From an uncultured Bacteroidales bacterium (GTDB taxonomy: Bacteria > Bacteroidota > Bacteroidia > Bacteroidales > Bacteroidaceae), in NCBI GenBank assembly GCA_902788315.1, contig CADAJS010000002.1:62001-126000 (forward strand): 64,000 nucleotides of DNA, in the 5' to 3' direction. Positions 18,917 through 27,293 of the stretch are shown here, piece after piece (the stretch's first letter is position 1; the number at the start of each line of letters is the position of its first letter). The notes under the pieces were generated by a model that had not been told where the DNA came from, searched no databases, and worked only from the letters and a program-made list of their open reading frames with translations. The position numbers and the translations under genes are program-made.

Positions 18917-19738
18917 ATGGCAAAAAATAGTTATCCGAAGGGAAGCGTGGGGAACTCATACACAAGTAAAGAATACGAGTCCATGATGGAAAATGGCACG
19001 TGGAAAGGTGGTTTTGTGAAAACCGAAGAAGGCAAGTATGAATACTACAGGAACCATCTGTATGAAGGTCCCTCGGGTTGCGGATGCGGTTCGGACGATG
19101 AATTGGGAGGAAGCGGTTCTGATGCAGGCTCCGGAAGTAATGTAAAACCCTTGAATGGATCCGGCTCTGTAGGCAGTTGTTGTTGGTCTAGTGAAATCAG
19201 TTCGGTGAATGATTTGGGAAACGATTGTGTGTATAAATGTCTTGAATTTTTCTCTACCAAATACAAGATGAATATAACCTCTGAGGCCTTCCGTTACGAT
19301 TATTTGACCGCAAACATGGGACGAGAAGGATGGTGTGGAACCAATGACGTTAACCAGTACTTATCGGGACCAAACACATACGATTCGCAATCAAGTCTAT
19401 TGAATAAAACGTACAATCTACAACTCCTGAAATATCTAAAATGTTACTTCCAGGTGGAAGGTGATTCCTGGTCCACGAATTTAGATGATGTCAGATCCTA
19501 TCTTAACCAACATGAATCATCCTCAACGAGAGGTTGCTATCTGGCACTTCTTGATACGGGAAAAGATGATGGTAGTGCACATGCTGTGATTATTACGGGA
19601 AAAGTTGGAAAAAATTTATGGATTTATGACCCCGCGATTGAAGGAGAAGAGAAAGAGAAATTACAAGGAGACCCAGGTAGTGGAAAATATAAGGACAGTA
19701 AGATTTTATGTACTATATTAATTACTGGGAAGAAATGA
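18917..19738 (+). CDS. C39-like papain-fold protein with Gly/Ser/Cys N-terminal region
   Basis: 273 residues with no signal peptide. Residues 1-50 are polar with YTSKEYESMMENGTWKGGFV. Residues 51-90 are a Gly/Ser/Cys-rich linker with GCGCGS (54-59) and a CC pair (88-89). Residues 98-240 resemble a C39-like cysteine peptidase: NDCVYKCLEFFSTKYK gives candidate Cys104, and HAVIITGKVGKNLWIYDP gives candidate His222 and Asp238. Position 98, where C39 enzymes carry the oxyanion Gln, is Asn, so activity is uncertain. Strongly AT-rich against its neighbours. It overlaps the next gene at ATGATG. It could be a degenerate enzyme, a peptide-maturation factor or a self-processing secreted protein. Confidence 0.7.
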   Translation: MAKNSYPKGSVGNSYTSKEYESMMENGTWKGGFVKTEEGKYEYYRNHLYEGPSGCGCGSDDELGGSGSDAGSGSNVKPLNGSGSVGSCCWSSEISSVNDLGNDCVYKCLEFFSTKYKMNITSEAFRYDYLTANMGREGWCGTNDVNQYLSGPNTYDSQSSLLNKTYNLQLLKYLKCYFQVEGDSWSTNLDDVRSYLNQHESSSTRGCYLALLDTGKDDGSAHAVIITGKVGKNLWIYDPAIEGEEKEKLQGDPGSGKYKDSKILCTILITGKK

Positions 19739-20403
19739 TGCAATTTGTAAGACAAATAGGATTTCTCATTGTGTTTGCTTGCATAAGCCTGCAAGTATCT
19801 GCACAGTATATTGTTAGTTTTCCATACAATCCGAACGAAGAAAGTCCGCGTGATAAATACCCGCTGGAATATAAAACTGACATATCATTAAAGGAATCTC
19901 TCGGAGGTGAAATAGTAGATGACATTTTCGTAGGGCCCGTGAGGATAGGGGTAGATGAGCGAAAAATAAATCATGCATGGGATGAATTATATAAAACACC
20001 CCTTCTCTTGCGCGGTATCGGCCCGGACAATGATTCTCTGTTGATAACGTCGCACGATGAAATAAAAGACCCAGTCCCAGCAATCAAAGGGCACCCCTTT
20101 CCGTATGTACATTTCACGCCCTATCGTTCAACCGAACCGATTAGATGGACTACTTTTGACGAACTACGCAAGGAGTATTTTCCTGACGTACAAGAACCAG
20201 TCGTATATACGATAAACAAGTACATAGTTCCTGATCCGACATTCTTCAAATTGGATCACGATTTTATAGGTCGTATTGAGCGACTTGATTCACGCGATAT
20301 TGAGGCACTGAAGGCATTCCCTCCGTTTACCTTTATTCGTATATTTACAAAGACAAGACATAATTGGTATTGGAACTTGAATTCTTATGGATTGGAGGAA
20401 TGA
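19735..20403 (+). CDS. Secreted protein of unknown function in the AT-rich island
   Basis: About 222 residues. The signal peptide is MQFVRQIGFLIVFACISLQVSAQ, starting from the ATG at 19735 or 19738, which overlaps the stop of the C39-like gene. The mature part is acidic/aromatic with repeated Pro-rich turns (FPYNPNEESPRDKYP, VHFTPYRSTEPIRWTTFDEL, YIVPDPTFFKLDHDFIGRIE). No known domain or lipobox is seen. It overlaps the following gene by 17 bp. A role as partner or inhibitor of the C39-like protein is only a guess from position. Confidence 0.7.
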   Translation: MMQFVRQIGFLIVFACISLQVSAQYIVSFPYNPNEESPRDKYPLEYKTDISLKESLGGEIVDDIFVGPVRIGVDERKINHAWDELYKTPLLLRGIGPDNDSLLITSHDEIKDPVPAIKGHPFPYVHFTPYRSTEPIRWTTFDELRKEYFPDVQEPVVYTINKYIVPDPTFFKLDHDFIGRIERLDSRDIEALKAFPPFTFIRIFTKTRHNWYWNLNSYGLEE

Positions 20404-21823
20404 GAAAAACAGAATCATCCAGACCTTTTGGTCAAGCCACGGCTCCGCCTTGCTGAGTTCGTATGGATGGCCGCACGCCGAATATAACTTGATGTCATGG
20501 GCACTGAGTTGTCTGAGCCTACGGGAACATTATGACGATGTGGAACTATACACGGATACTGAGGGCTATCGTATTCTGATAGAACAGATGCGCCTGCCTT
20601 ATTCGCATGTGCACGTTGTACTGGATGATTTTGCATGCCTTCCCTTTCACTGGGCATTGGCTAAGATAAAAACCTATTCGATGCAGGATGTGCCCTTTGT
20701 ACACGTGGATGGTGATATCTACCTGCCCAATCCGTTGAAAGAAGAAATCTTCGACGCAGAACTGGTGGCACAAAACCGAGAAATCGGGACAATATATTAT
20801 TGGCGCATGATGGAGCGAATACTGGCTCAAAAGAATATCATCTTACCTCCAATCGCTCAAAAGGCCATTAATGAACATAGCATTGCTTCCTACAACATGG
20901 GGTTCTTTGGTGGAAAGGATTTGGATTTTATACATGATTATTGCGATGTGGCGTTTCAGTTTGTGGAACAGAACCACCTGAACGATGTCAGATACAATCA
21001 TGTAAGTCTGAATTGCAATGTGTTCTTCGAGCAAATACTGTTTGCCTTGATTGCGGATGATGCCCACCGTAAAGTCGAAAGCGTACTGGGTTGGGATATG
21101 GAGGACCGAGGGTATACGGGACGCGAGTTTTGCGACTTCCTACGATATGGACAAAAATCCTTTCTCCATCTGTTGGGAGGCCATAAGCAGAACCGATACT
21201 ATTGTGAGATGTTGGAGAAGACTTTATTGCGCCTATATCCCGAATACCACAAGCGGGTAGTGGAATTATTTCCCGAAAGACATATACGATTCGACAAAAG
21301 TTTTCATGAGCCGATGCATATAACGGATGATATGCCATCGGAAGATTATGCCGTTTATTTGTCCGGATTACAAAAAGACTGGGCAGATATGACAGTAAAT
21401 CAACTATACGAATGGGAAGAGAAATGTTCGAGATACCCTGACTTCATCACCGCTTCCACAGCAAAACGCCTTGGTACGGTTCTTGAGGCAAATCCTCACG
21501 TCGTATTCTATGAAATACCTAACGAAAGTGATGAGGAAGTTATTGGGAGATTTCGAAAGAGGTTGAAATGCGAACCCTATTTCCCTGTCAAATGGATTAC
21601 TTTCAGGCCTACATTACGTGGTTCTGGGATTAAGGAATTTGCAGTTTTGGATGATGAATATCAGGTTCTGCGAAGGTTAAAAGAAGGGCCGACTTCCGTG
21701 GGAGAGTTGCAGAGGGATTTGTATTCAGAGAATGAGGAAACTAGTATCTCAATACGCCCACATCTGTATGAAGGACTAAAGACATTATTGCATCATGGTT
21801 TGCTGGCTATTGTTGAAAGATAA
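20387..21823 (+). CDS. DXD glycosyltransferase-like protein (DUF6734-like) with C-terminal helix-turn-helix
   Basis: 478 residues, no signal peptide or membrane segment. Residues 10-115 resemble the DUF6734 family of Bacteroidetes (IIQTFWSSHG, EYNLMSWALSCLSLREHYDDVELYTDTEG) and carry a DXD motif in HVDGDIY (106-112), as in GT-A glycosyltransferases. SYNMGFFGGKDLDFI near residue 170 fits the acceptor half of such folds. The last 60 residues (YQVLRRLKEGPTSVGELQRD...YEGLKTLLHHGLLAI) look like a winged helix. The start overlaps the preceding gene by 17 bp. AT-rich, with no transporter or leader-peptide gene next to it. The family name is from memory; the DXD fold is the stronger evidence. Confidence 0.68.
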   Translation: MDWRNEKNRIIQTFWSSHGSALLSSYGWPHAEYNLMSWALSCLSLREHYDDVELYTDTEGYRILIEQMRLPYSHVHVVLDDFACLPFHWALAKIKTYSMQDVPFVHVDGDIYLPNPLKEEIFDAELVAQNREIGTIYYWRMMERILAQKNIILPPIAQKAINEHSIASYNMGFFGGKDLDFIHDYCDVAFQFVEQNHLNDVRYNHVSLNCNVFFEQILFALIADDAHRKVESVLGWDMEDRGYTGREFCDFLRYGQKSFLHLLGGHKQNRYYCEMLEKTLLRLYPEYHKRVVELFPERHIRFDKSFHEPMHITDDMPSEDYAVYLSGLQKDWADMTVNQLYEWEEKCSRYPDFITASTAKRLGTVLEANPHVVFYEIPNESDEEVIGRFRKRLKCEPYFPVKWITFRPTLRGSGIKEFAVLDDEYQVLRRLKEGPTSVGELQRDLYSENEETSISIRPHLYEGLKTLLHHGLLAIVER

Positions 21824-21950
21824 ACAAATCTTAGAACCTGTAAGACTAAATTGAACTGCGCTTCACGCATGAACGCCCTCAATTAGGGCAGGAGAAATGC
21901 CGGAGAGACACTTTTCGGGTGTAAGATTTGGGCGGATACAAAATTCTTCG

Positions 21951-21958
21951 TAACTTTG
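21951..21958 (+). promoter_or_regulatory. -33/-7 promoter for the methylmalonyl-CoA epimerase gene
   Basis: TAACTTTG with a TTG at 21928-21930 twenty bases upstream, the spacing expected for Bacteroidetes sigma-ABfr promoters. A short hairpin GCCCT/AGGGC (21875-21889) lies upstream, after the island. Confidence 0.7.
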
Positions 21959-22015
21959 TACCACCGAACGCGAACAACATTCACACATAACCAATAACAA
22001 AAACAAACAGACAAG

Positions 22016-22420
22016 ATGAAGATTTCACGTATTGAGCATCTGGGCATCGCCGTGCAGAGCATTGACGCCGTGCTGCCCTATTTCCAGGACGTACTGGGCC
22101 TGGAAGTGTACAAGACAGAAGTAGTAGAAGACCAGAAGGTGAAGACCGCCTTCCTGAAAGTGGGCGAGGTGAAGCTGGAGCTGCTGGAGCCCACGTGCCC
22201 CGAGAGCACCGTGCAGAAGTTCCTGGACAACGGCGGACGTGGCGTACACCATGTGGCCTTCAAGGTTGAGGACGGCGTAAGCGAAGCCCTGGCCATGTGC
22301 GACGAGAAGGGCATCCGCCTCATCGACAAGGCTCCGCGCAAGGGCGCCGACGGCCTCCACATCGCCTTCCTGCACCCGAAGAGCACCGTGGGCATCCTCA
22401 CCGAGCTGTGCGAGGAATAA
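22016..22420 (+). CDS. mce: Methylmalonyl-CoA epimerase
   Basis: 134 residues. Interconverts (R)- and (S)-methylmalonyl-CoA in the succinate-propionate pathway. The VOC-fold signature is clear: IEHLGIAVQSIDAVLPYFQDVLGLEV with metal ligand His8, KLELLEP, GRGVHHVAFKVED and LHPKSTVGILTELCE. In many Bacteroidales the decarboxylase mmdA follows, but here a terminator and a DUF1080 gene follow, so the partner must lie elsewhere. It has its own promoter and appears monocistronic. Confidence 0.95.
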   Translation: MKISRIEHLGIAVQSIDAVLPYFQDVLGLEVYKTEVVEDQKVKTAFLKVGEVKLELLEPTCPESTVQKFLDNGGRGVHHVAFKVEDGVSEALAMCDEKGIRLIDKAPRKGADGLHIAFLHPKSTVGILTELCEE

Positions 22421-22432
22421 TCCGCAGACATA

Positions 22433-22481
22433 CGCCCCCCTCTCCACACTTCCATGCGAAGCCGGGAGGGGGCTTTTTTTT
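22433..22481 (+). terminator. Terminator after mce
   Basis: A C-rich arm (GCCCCCCTC) pairs with GGGAGGGGGC, followed by eight T; it starts just downstream of the mce stop. Confidence 0.8.
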
Positions 22482-22503
22482 CACTTGATAAAAACCGATT
22501 ACT

Positions 22504-23505
22504 ATGAGACGAGTAATTCTTTCAATGGCCGTCATCATCGCCGCTCTCGCATGGACAAGCCAGGCAATGGCCTACCCCGTGACGCCCGAGAATACATACC
22601 TAAGCCTGCGCAAGCAGATGGCCAGCGCCACGACACCCAAACAGCAGAAGGCCATCCTCGCGCAGATAGGCGAGACAGGGACATTCCAGGGACTGATGTA
22701 CGCAGCCCAGTTCCTGCAGGACGAACGCCTGCGCAAGACGGCAGCCCAGGCAGTGGTACGCATCGCACTGACCCACCCCGAATATAACGGCGCCAACACG
22801 CGCCAGCTGCTCCAGGACGTACTGCCCTGCCTAAAGAAGGCCGAACAGCTTGCCGTCACCGAATATCTGAGCAAGGCACCGAACCGCGAGCCTGGCTACG
22901 TCTCCATCTTCAACGGTCGCGACCTGACGGGATGGAAAGGACTGGTGGAAAACCCCATCTCGCGCAGGAAGATGGACGGAGAAAAACTGGTGGAGGCACA
23001 GAAGAAGGCCGACGAAGTGATGCGAGCCGACTGGACAGTGCAGGACGGATGCCTGACCTACGTGGGCAAGGGCTTTGACAACATCTGCACGGTGCGCGAC
23101 TACAAGGACTTCGAGATGTACGTCGACTGGCGGCTCGACCCCAACGGCAAGGAACCCGACGCAGGCGTCTATCTGCGCGGTACGCCACAGGTGCAGATAT
23201 GGGACATCTCACGCACGAACGTGGGGGCCCAGGTGGGCTCCGGCGGACTGTACAACAACAAGAAGAACGTGAGCACACCCTCGGAGGTGGCCGACAACAA
23301 GCTGGGCGAGTGGAACACCTTCTACATCCGGCTGGTGGGAGACAAGGTGACCGTGCGCCTCAACGGCGTAACCGTCGTGGACAACGTGACGATGGAGAAC
23401 TACTGGGACCGCTCACAGCCGCTGCCCGCCTGCGACCAAATAGAGATGCAGGCCCACGGCTCGCTCGTGAACTTCCGCGACATTTACGTACACGAGCTAC
23501 AGTGA
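22504..23505 (+). CDS. Secreted DUF1080 (3-keto-disaccharide hydrolase type) protein
   Basis: 333 residues. Signal peptide to about residue 23, then a helical HEAT-like segment (TPKQQKAILAQIGETGTFQGL, DERLRKTAAQAVVRIAL). From about residue 135 comes the LamG-like DUF1080 domain: YVSIFNGRDLTGWKGL, WTVQDGCLTYVGKG, NICTVRDYKDFEMYVDWR, DAGVYLRGTPQVQIWD and IEMQAHGSLVNFRDIYV. Members of this family bind or hydrolyse 3-keto-glycosides; the substrate here is unknown. It stands alone between two terminators. Confidence 0.87.
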   Translation: MRRVILSMAVIIAALAWTSQAMAYPVTPENTYLSLRKQMASATTPKQQKAILAQIGETGTFQGLMYAAQFLQDERLRKTAAQAVVRIALTHPEYNGANTRQLLQDVLPCLKKAEQLAVTEYLSKAPNREPGYVSIFNGRDLTGWKGLVENPISRRKMDGEKLVEAQKKADEVMRADWTVQDGCLTYVGKGFDNICTVRDYKDFEMYVDWRLDPNGKEPDAGVYLRGTPQVQIWDISRTNVGAQVGSGGLYNNKKNVSTPSEVADNKLGEWNTFYIRLVGDKVTVRLNGVTVVDNVTMENYWDRSQPLPACDQIEMQAHGSLVNFRDIYVHELQ

Positions 23506-23532
23506 GCAGACTGTACGTGGCTATACACATTG

Positions 23533-23570
23533 CGAGGGCGGAGAGACTCATGAATGTCTCTCCGCCCTCG
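23533..23570. terminator. Bidirectional hairpin between convergent genes
   Basis: A perfect 15-bp stem CGAGGGCGGAGAGAC/GTCTCTCCGCCCTCG with an 8-nt loop lies between the DUF1080 gene and panD. There is no T-run on either side, so it is a hairpin terminator candidate rather than a classic one. Confidence 0.6.
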
Positions 23571-23610
23571 GCATTATAGGGGATGGCCCACGGGTCACAC
23601 GCACTCGCGG

Positions 23611-23961
23611 CTACCGGCCAGGCAGCCGGTTGTTCTCGGGGAACACCACACGCGGGGTAAACGTCTTGGCCTCCTCGAAATCCATCAAGGCATACGAGAT
23701 GATGATGATGGTGTCGCCCACGAGCACCTTGCGCGCCGCTGCACCATTCAGGCAGATGCAGCCGCTGCCGCGCTCGCCCTTGATAATATAGGTTTCGAAG
23801 CGTTCGCCGTTGTTGTTGTCCACGATCTGGACCTTCTCGCCGGCAATCATTCCGGCTGCGTCCATCAGGTCTTCGTCAATGGTAATGCTTCCCATGTAGT
23901 GAAGGTTGGCATCGGTCACCTTCACACAATGTAACTTCGATTTCAGAACTTCGATCATCAT
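23611..23961 (-). CDS. panD: Aspartate 1-decarboxylase
   Basis: 116 residues counted from the first of two ATGs (23961, 23958). Pyruvoyl enzyme making beta-alanine for pantothenate. Motifs: [20 protein letters not shown] then the self-cleavage serine of GS at residue 25, [20 protein letters not shown] and [11 protein letters not shown]. An open extension to 24072 lies inside panC and is discarded. It follows panC by 23 nt, so the two pantothenate genes form one operon. Confidence 0.95.
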   Translation of the reverse strand: MMIEVLKSKLHCVKVTDANLHYMGSITIDEDLMDAAGMIAGEKVQIVDNNNGERFETYIIKGERGSGCICLNGAAARKVLVGDTIIIISYALMDFEEAKTFTPRVVFPENNRLPGR

Positions 23962-23984
23962 AGTGTAAAACGAGACTTTGCTGC

Positions 23985-24827
23985 TTATTTGTATCGAATA
24001 TGGTCGATGAGGCGGATGGGCGTTGCACCGCAATAGACAGTAATACATCCGACAATGCTCGGAGCGTCCCATGTGGTGACGTCGGCCAGTGTGTCACCAT
24101 CTACAATATTATAGTACTGTACCTCGAGACCCGGGATTGCGTTCAGCGTGGTCACCACATAATCGTGTGTCTGCTGCACGGTGCCATGCAAGGCAATGCT
24201 CTCCCGGAGCACCCGGTAGATGTTGGCTGCCAACGTGCGCTCCTCGGGAGTGAGCAGGCTGTTGCGGCTGCTCAGAGCGAGTCCGCTCTCCTCGCGCACC
24301 ACGGGACAGGGCACAATCTGGAGGCGGAAACCGAGGTCGGCTACCATACGGCGTATGACGGCTATCTGCTGATAGTCTTTCTCGCCAAAATAGGCGCGGT
24401 CTGGCTCCACATACATGAACAACTTGCTCACGATCTGGCACACACCGTTGAAATGACCGGGACGAAAGGCGCCCTCCATCACGGAATCCGTGGGCGGATA
24501 GCTGAATTGACGCGTATCGGGTTCAGGGTACACCTCGCTCACGCTGGGAGCAAAGGCTACCACGTTGCCGCCGCACGTCTCCAACAGCCGGCAGTCGGCT
24601 TCGAGCGTGCGCGGATAACGCTCCAGATCCTTCTTGTCATTAAATTGTGTGGGGTTCAGGAAAATGCTGACGACGGTGACGTCGTTCTCAGCCACACTGC
24701 GCCTTACCAGCGAGGCATGTCCCTCGTGCAGGGCACCCATCGTGGGCACGAGCCCCACCGTGCGTCCTGCGGCACGGCAGTCGCCCAGATAGCGGCGCAA
24801 ATCTGCGATAGTATTAAACGTCTGCAT
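23985..24827 (-). CDS. panC: Pantothenate synthetase
   Basis: 280 residues. Joins pantoate and beta-alanine with ATP to make pantothenate. Seen: [19 protein letters not shown] with the HIGH-type histidines 34 and 37, [35 protein letters not shown], and the KMSKS-like [15 protein letters not shown]. Its product partner panD is directly downstream. A weak -7 box TTACTTTG (7 of 8 to consensus) lies about 30 nt upstream. It is divergent from the glycogen synthase gene, an arrangement known in Bacteroides. Confidence 0.96.
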   Translation of the reverse strand: MQTFNTIADLRRYLGDCRAAGRTVGLVPTMGALHEGHASLVRRSVAENDVTVVSIFLNPTQFNDKKDLERYPRTLEADCRLLETCGGNVVAFAPSVSEVYPEPDTRQFSYPPTDSVMEGAFRPGHFNGVCQIVSKLFMYVEPDRAYFGEKDYQQIAVIRRMVADLGFRLQIVPCPVVREESGLALSSRNSLLTPEERTLAANIYRVLRESIALHGTVQQTHDYVVTTLNAIPGLEVQYYNIVDGDTLADVTTWDAPSIVGCITVYCGATPIRLIDHIRYK

Positions 24828-24963
24828 GATATATTTCTGCTATTGACGTGCAAAGTAACGCAGAATTCCGCAAACAAGGAAACTTTTCGCAAAAATATTC
24901 ACGAAATTCGGTTAAAAGTTGCACTTTTGGCCGTTCCGACTCGCCAAACTCAGTATTTTTTCG

Positions 24964-24971
24964 TAACTTTG
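24964..24971 (+). promoter_or_regulatory. -7 box TAACTTTG for the glycogen synthase operon
   Basis: Perfect consensus about 20 nt before the ATG at 24993. It is preceded by TTTTTTCG, as also seen before the kdsA box. Confidence 0.7.
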
Positions 24972-24992
24972 TACCGGACAAACTATACTCAA

Positions 24993-25835
24993 ATGGCAAA
25001 GGCAAAGAAAATATTGTTCATCGTACAGGAGATGGTACCCTACGTCCCCGACACCCAAATCTCGAAATTCGGAAGGGAAGTCGCAGAAGTAACCCAGGCA
25101 AAGAAACGCGAGATACGCTCTTTCATGCCGAAATGGGGAATTATAAACGAACGCAGAAACCAGCTGCACGAGGTCATCCGCCTGAGCGGAATGAACATCA
25201 TCATTGACGAGACAGACCACCCGCTCATCATCAAGGTGGCCAGCATCCCGTCGGCACACATGCAGGTCTATTTCATCGACAACGACGACTACTACAGCAA
25301 GCGCCGGATGACGCTGAATGAAAAAGAGGTGGAATACGCCGACAACGCCGAGCGCGCAGTATTCTATGCCCGAGGCGTACTCGAAACGGTGAAGAAACTT
25401 AAGTGGACGCCCGACGTCATCCACTGTCAGGGCTGGATAAGCAGTATCATCCCGCTGTACATCAAGACGGCTTATGCCGAAGAGCCCTCGTTCCGCGACT
25501 GCCGCGTGGTCTTCACGCCCTCGGACACGCCGCTGACCGCTCCCCTGCCAGCCAACTTCCCCGGCGTGCTGCAATTCCGCAAGGCAGGCATCGACGCGAT
25601 GGAGGGAGTACCATCGGGAGGCACCATGCAAGCACTCAACTTCCTGGGCATCAAATATGCCGACGGAGTGAACCTGCTGCATGCCAATGCCACATACCGC
25701 AACTATATCAAGAAACTCGAAAAGCCGTACCTGGGCGCACAGAAGCCAGAGAACTACGGCACCGCCTTCCCCGCATTCTACGATAAGGTGTGGAGCATCG
25801 GGAAAGAGGAGGAGGAAGACGAGGACGAAGAATAA
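24993..25835 (+). CDS. Short glycogen/starch synthase (GT5 N-terminal domain only)
   Basis: 280 residues, far shorter than the roughly 480-residue glycogen synthases. Seen: KKILFIVQEMVPYVPDTQISKFGREVAEV (the GT5 start, though the usual KTGGL loop is replaced), VYFIDNDDYYSKR, AVFYARGVLETVKKL and PDVIHCQGWISSIIPLYIK. The C-terminal nucleotide-sugar half is absent and the tail is acidic (EEEEDEDEE). Similar short synthase-like proteins occur beside panC in Bacteroides. Whether it is active alone is unclear; it may pair with another subunit. It is followed 12 nt later by a DUF4270 gene. Confidence 0.82.
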   Translation: MAKAKKILFIVQEMVPYVPDTQISKFGREVAEVTQAKKREIRSFMPKWGIINERRNQLHEVIRLSGMNIIIDETDHPLIIKVASIPSAHMQVYFIDNDDYYSKRRMTLNEKEVEYADNAERAVFYARGVLETVKKLKWTPDVIHCQGWISSIIPLYIKTAYAEEPSFRDCRVVFTPSDTPLTAPLPANFPGVLQFRKAGIDAMEGVPSGGTMQALNFLGIKYADGVNLLHANATYRNYIKKLEKPYLGAQKPENYGTAFPAFYDKVWSIGKEEEEDEDEE

Positions 25836-25847
25836 CACTTTCGAAAC

Positions 25848-27293
25848 ATGAGACCAAACAAGTATTTCGGGCTTTTGATGCTGTCCGCCCTTTTGGGAAT
25901 GCAGAGCTGCAACGAAGATACGGGTTCGCTCGGCATCCCCTCCGAGACCGACATCATCATACCCGACGATTCGATATTCAACGTATTTACCAACTCGCTG
26001 GTGCTCGACTCCATTCTCTCCACCAGCTACACCTCATACCTGGGCGATATCCGCGACCCAGAAACCGGGACACGAATCAAAGCAGACTTCGCCGCACAGT
26101 TTCACACGTTCGAGAACTACATGTTCCCCCGTCGCGAGCTTCTATTCCCCCAGGACGGGCGTAGCCACAGCGGCGAGCCCATCAGCTGCGACTCATGCGA
26201 GATACGACTCTACTTCAGTTCCCACTTCGGCAGGGAAGACAACCCGATGAAACTGGAAGTCTATCCCCTCAGCAAGGAGCGGATTATCGAAGAAGGCAAG
26301 GACTATTACACCAACACCGACCTGGCACAGTTCGTAGAACCAGGCGCAAAACCCATTGCCACCAAAGTCTTCACTCCGGCCGACTATATCCTGTCGGACG
26401 CAGAACGCACGAGCACTTCGCACAACAACAATGTGCGCATCATTCTCGACAAGCAGATAGGCACCCAACTCATGGAGGCATACTACGCCCACCCGGAATA
26501 CTACAAGGACTCCTACACATTTATCCGAAACGTATGTCCCGGCTTCTACTTCAAATTAAAGAGCGGCACAGGAACCATGCTCAATGTGGATGTAGGCACG
26601 CTGAACGTCTATTTTACATTTTACGATGAAGAGGACCCAGACAGCGTCTATGACGGTATCACACGCTTTGCAGCTACGCCCGAGGTTATTCAGGCTACCC
26701 AATTTGAGAACGACGACCTCCAGCAGCTAATCGACACATCGGACTGTACATTCCTAAAGACACCGGCAGGCATCTGCACCGAAGTCACCCTGCCCATCCG
26801 TGAAATATATGCCGAGCACCAGAACGACAGCGTGAACAAAGCACAGCTCATCCTGACACGCTACAACAACAAGCCCGACTCAGAATATTCGCTGGGAATC
26901 CCCGGCACGTTGCTGCTCGTGCGCAAGCAGAACATGTACTCTTTCTTCACAAACCGCGAAGTGGCCGACTCACAGACATCCTACACCACCACGTTCGACG
27001 CGACGTACAATACGTACACCTTCCAGAACCTATGCCGCCTCATCTCCTACTGCCAGCATGAGAAACTGAACGGCATGCGCGAGACCGGACTCTCCGAGAC
27101 CGCGTGGGAAGCGGCCAATCCCGACTGGAACCATGTGGTGCTGATTCCCGTCAAAGTGAGCTCCACGACGAACAGCCAGGGTGTGAGCCAGCAGGTGAGC
27201 GTTGCACACGACATGGACATGAACAGCGTGCGCCTCGTAGGTGGTCCCGGCCAGCCCATCCAAATGCAAGTCATCTATAGCAAATATCAATGA
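25848..27293 (+). CDS. DUF4270 family lipoprotein
   Basis: 481 residues. Lipoprotein signal MRPNKYFGLLMLSALLGMQSC with the lipobox cysteine at about 21. DUF4270 features: NEDTGSLGIPSETD, the early TNSLVLDSILSTSYTSYLGDIRDPETG segment, and beta-rich sequence with a C-terminal MQVIYSKYQ. The function is unknown; it is a Bacteroidetes outer-surface family. The gene order synthase-like protein then DUF4270 recurs in the order. It overlaps the next gene by four bases (ATGA). Confidence 0.85.
   Translation: MRPNKYFGLLMLSALLGMQSCNEDTGSLGIPSETDIIIPDDSIFNVFTNSLVLDSILSTSYTSYLGDIRDPETGTRIKADFAAQFHTFENYMFPRRELLFPQDGRSHSGEPISCDSCEIRLYFSSHFGREDNPMKLEVYPLSKERIIEEGKDYYTNTDLAQFVEPGAKPIATKVFTPADYILSDAERTSTSHNNNVRIILDKQIGTQLMEAYYAHPEYYKDSYTFIRNVCPGFYFKLKSGTGTMLNVDVGTLNVYFTFYDEEDPDSVYDGITRFAATPEVIQATQFENDDLQQLIDTSDCTFLKTPAGICTEVTLPIREIYAEHQNDSVNKAQLILTRYNNKPDSEYSLGIPGTLLLVRKQNMYSFFTNREVADSQTSYTTTFDATYNTYTFQNLCRLISYCQHEKLNGMRETGLSETAWEAANPDWNHVVLIPVKVSSTTNSQGVSQQVSVAHDMDMNSVRLVGGPGQPIQMQVIYSKYQ

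Noticed and set aside
24000..24992. An N-terminal extension of the short glycogen synthase back to 24000
   Set aside because: It runs antisense through panC and the intergenic region, and the -7 box at 24964 lies inside it; the true ATG is 24993.
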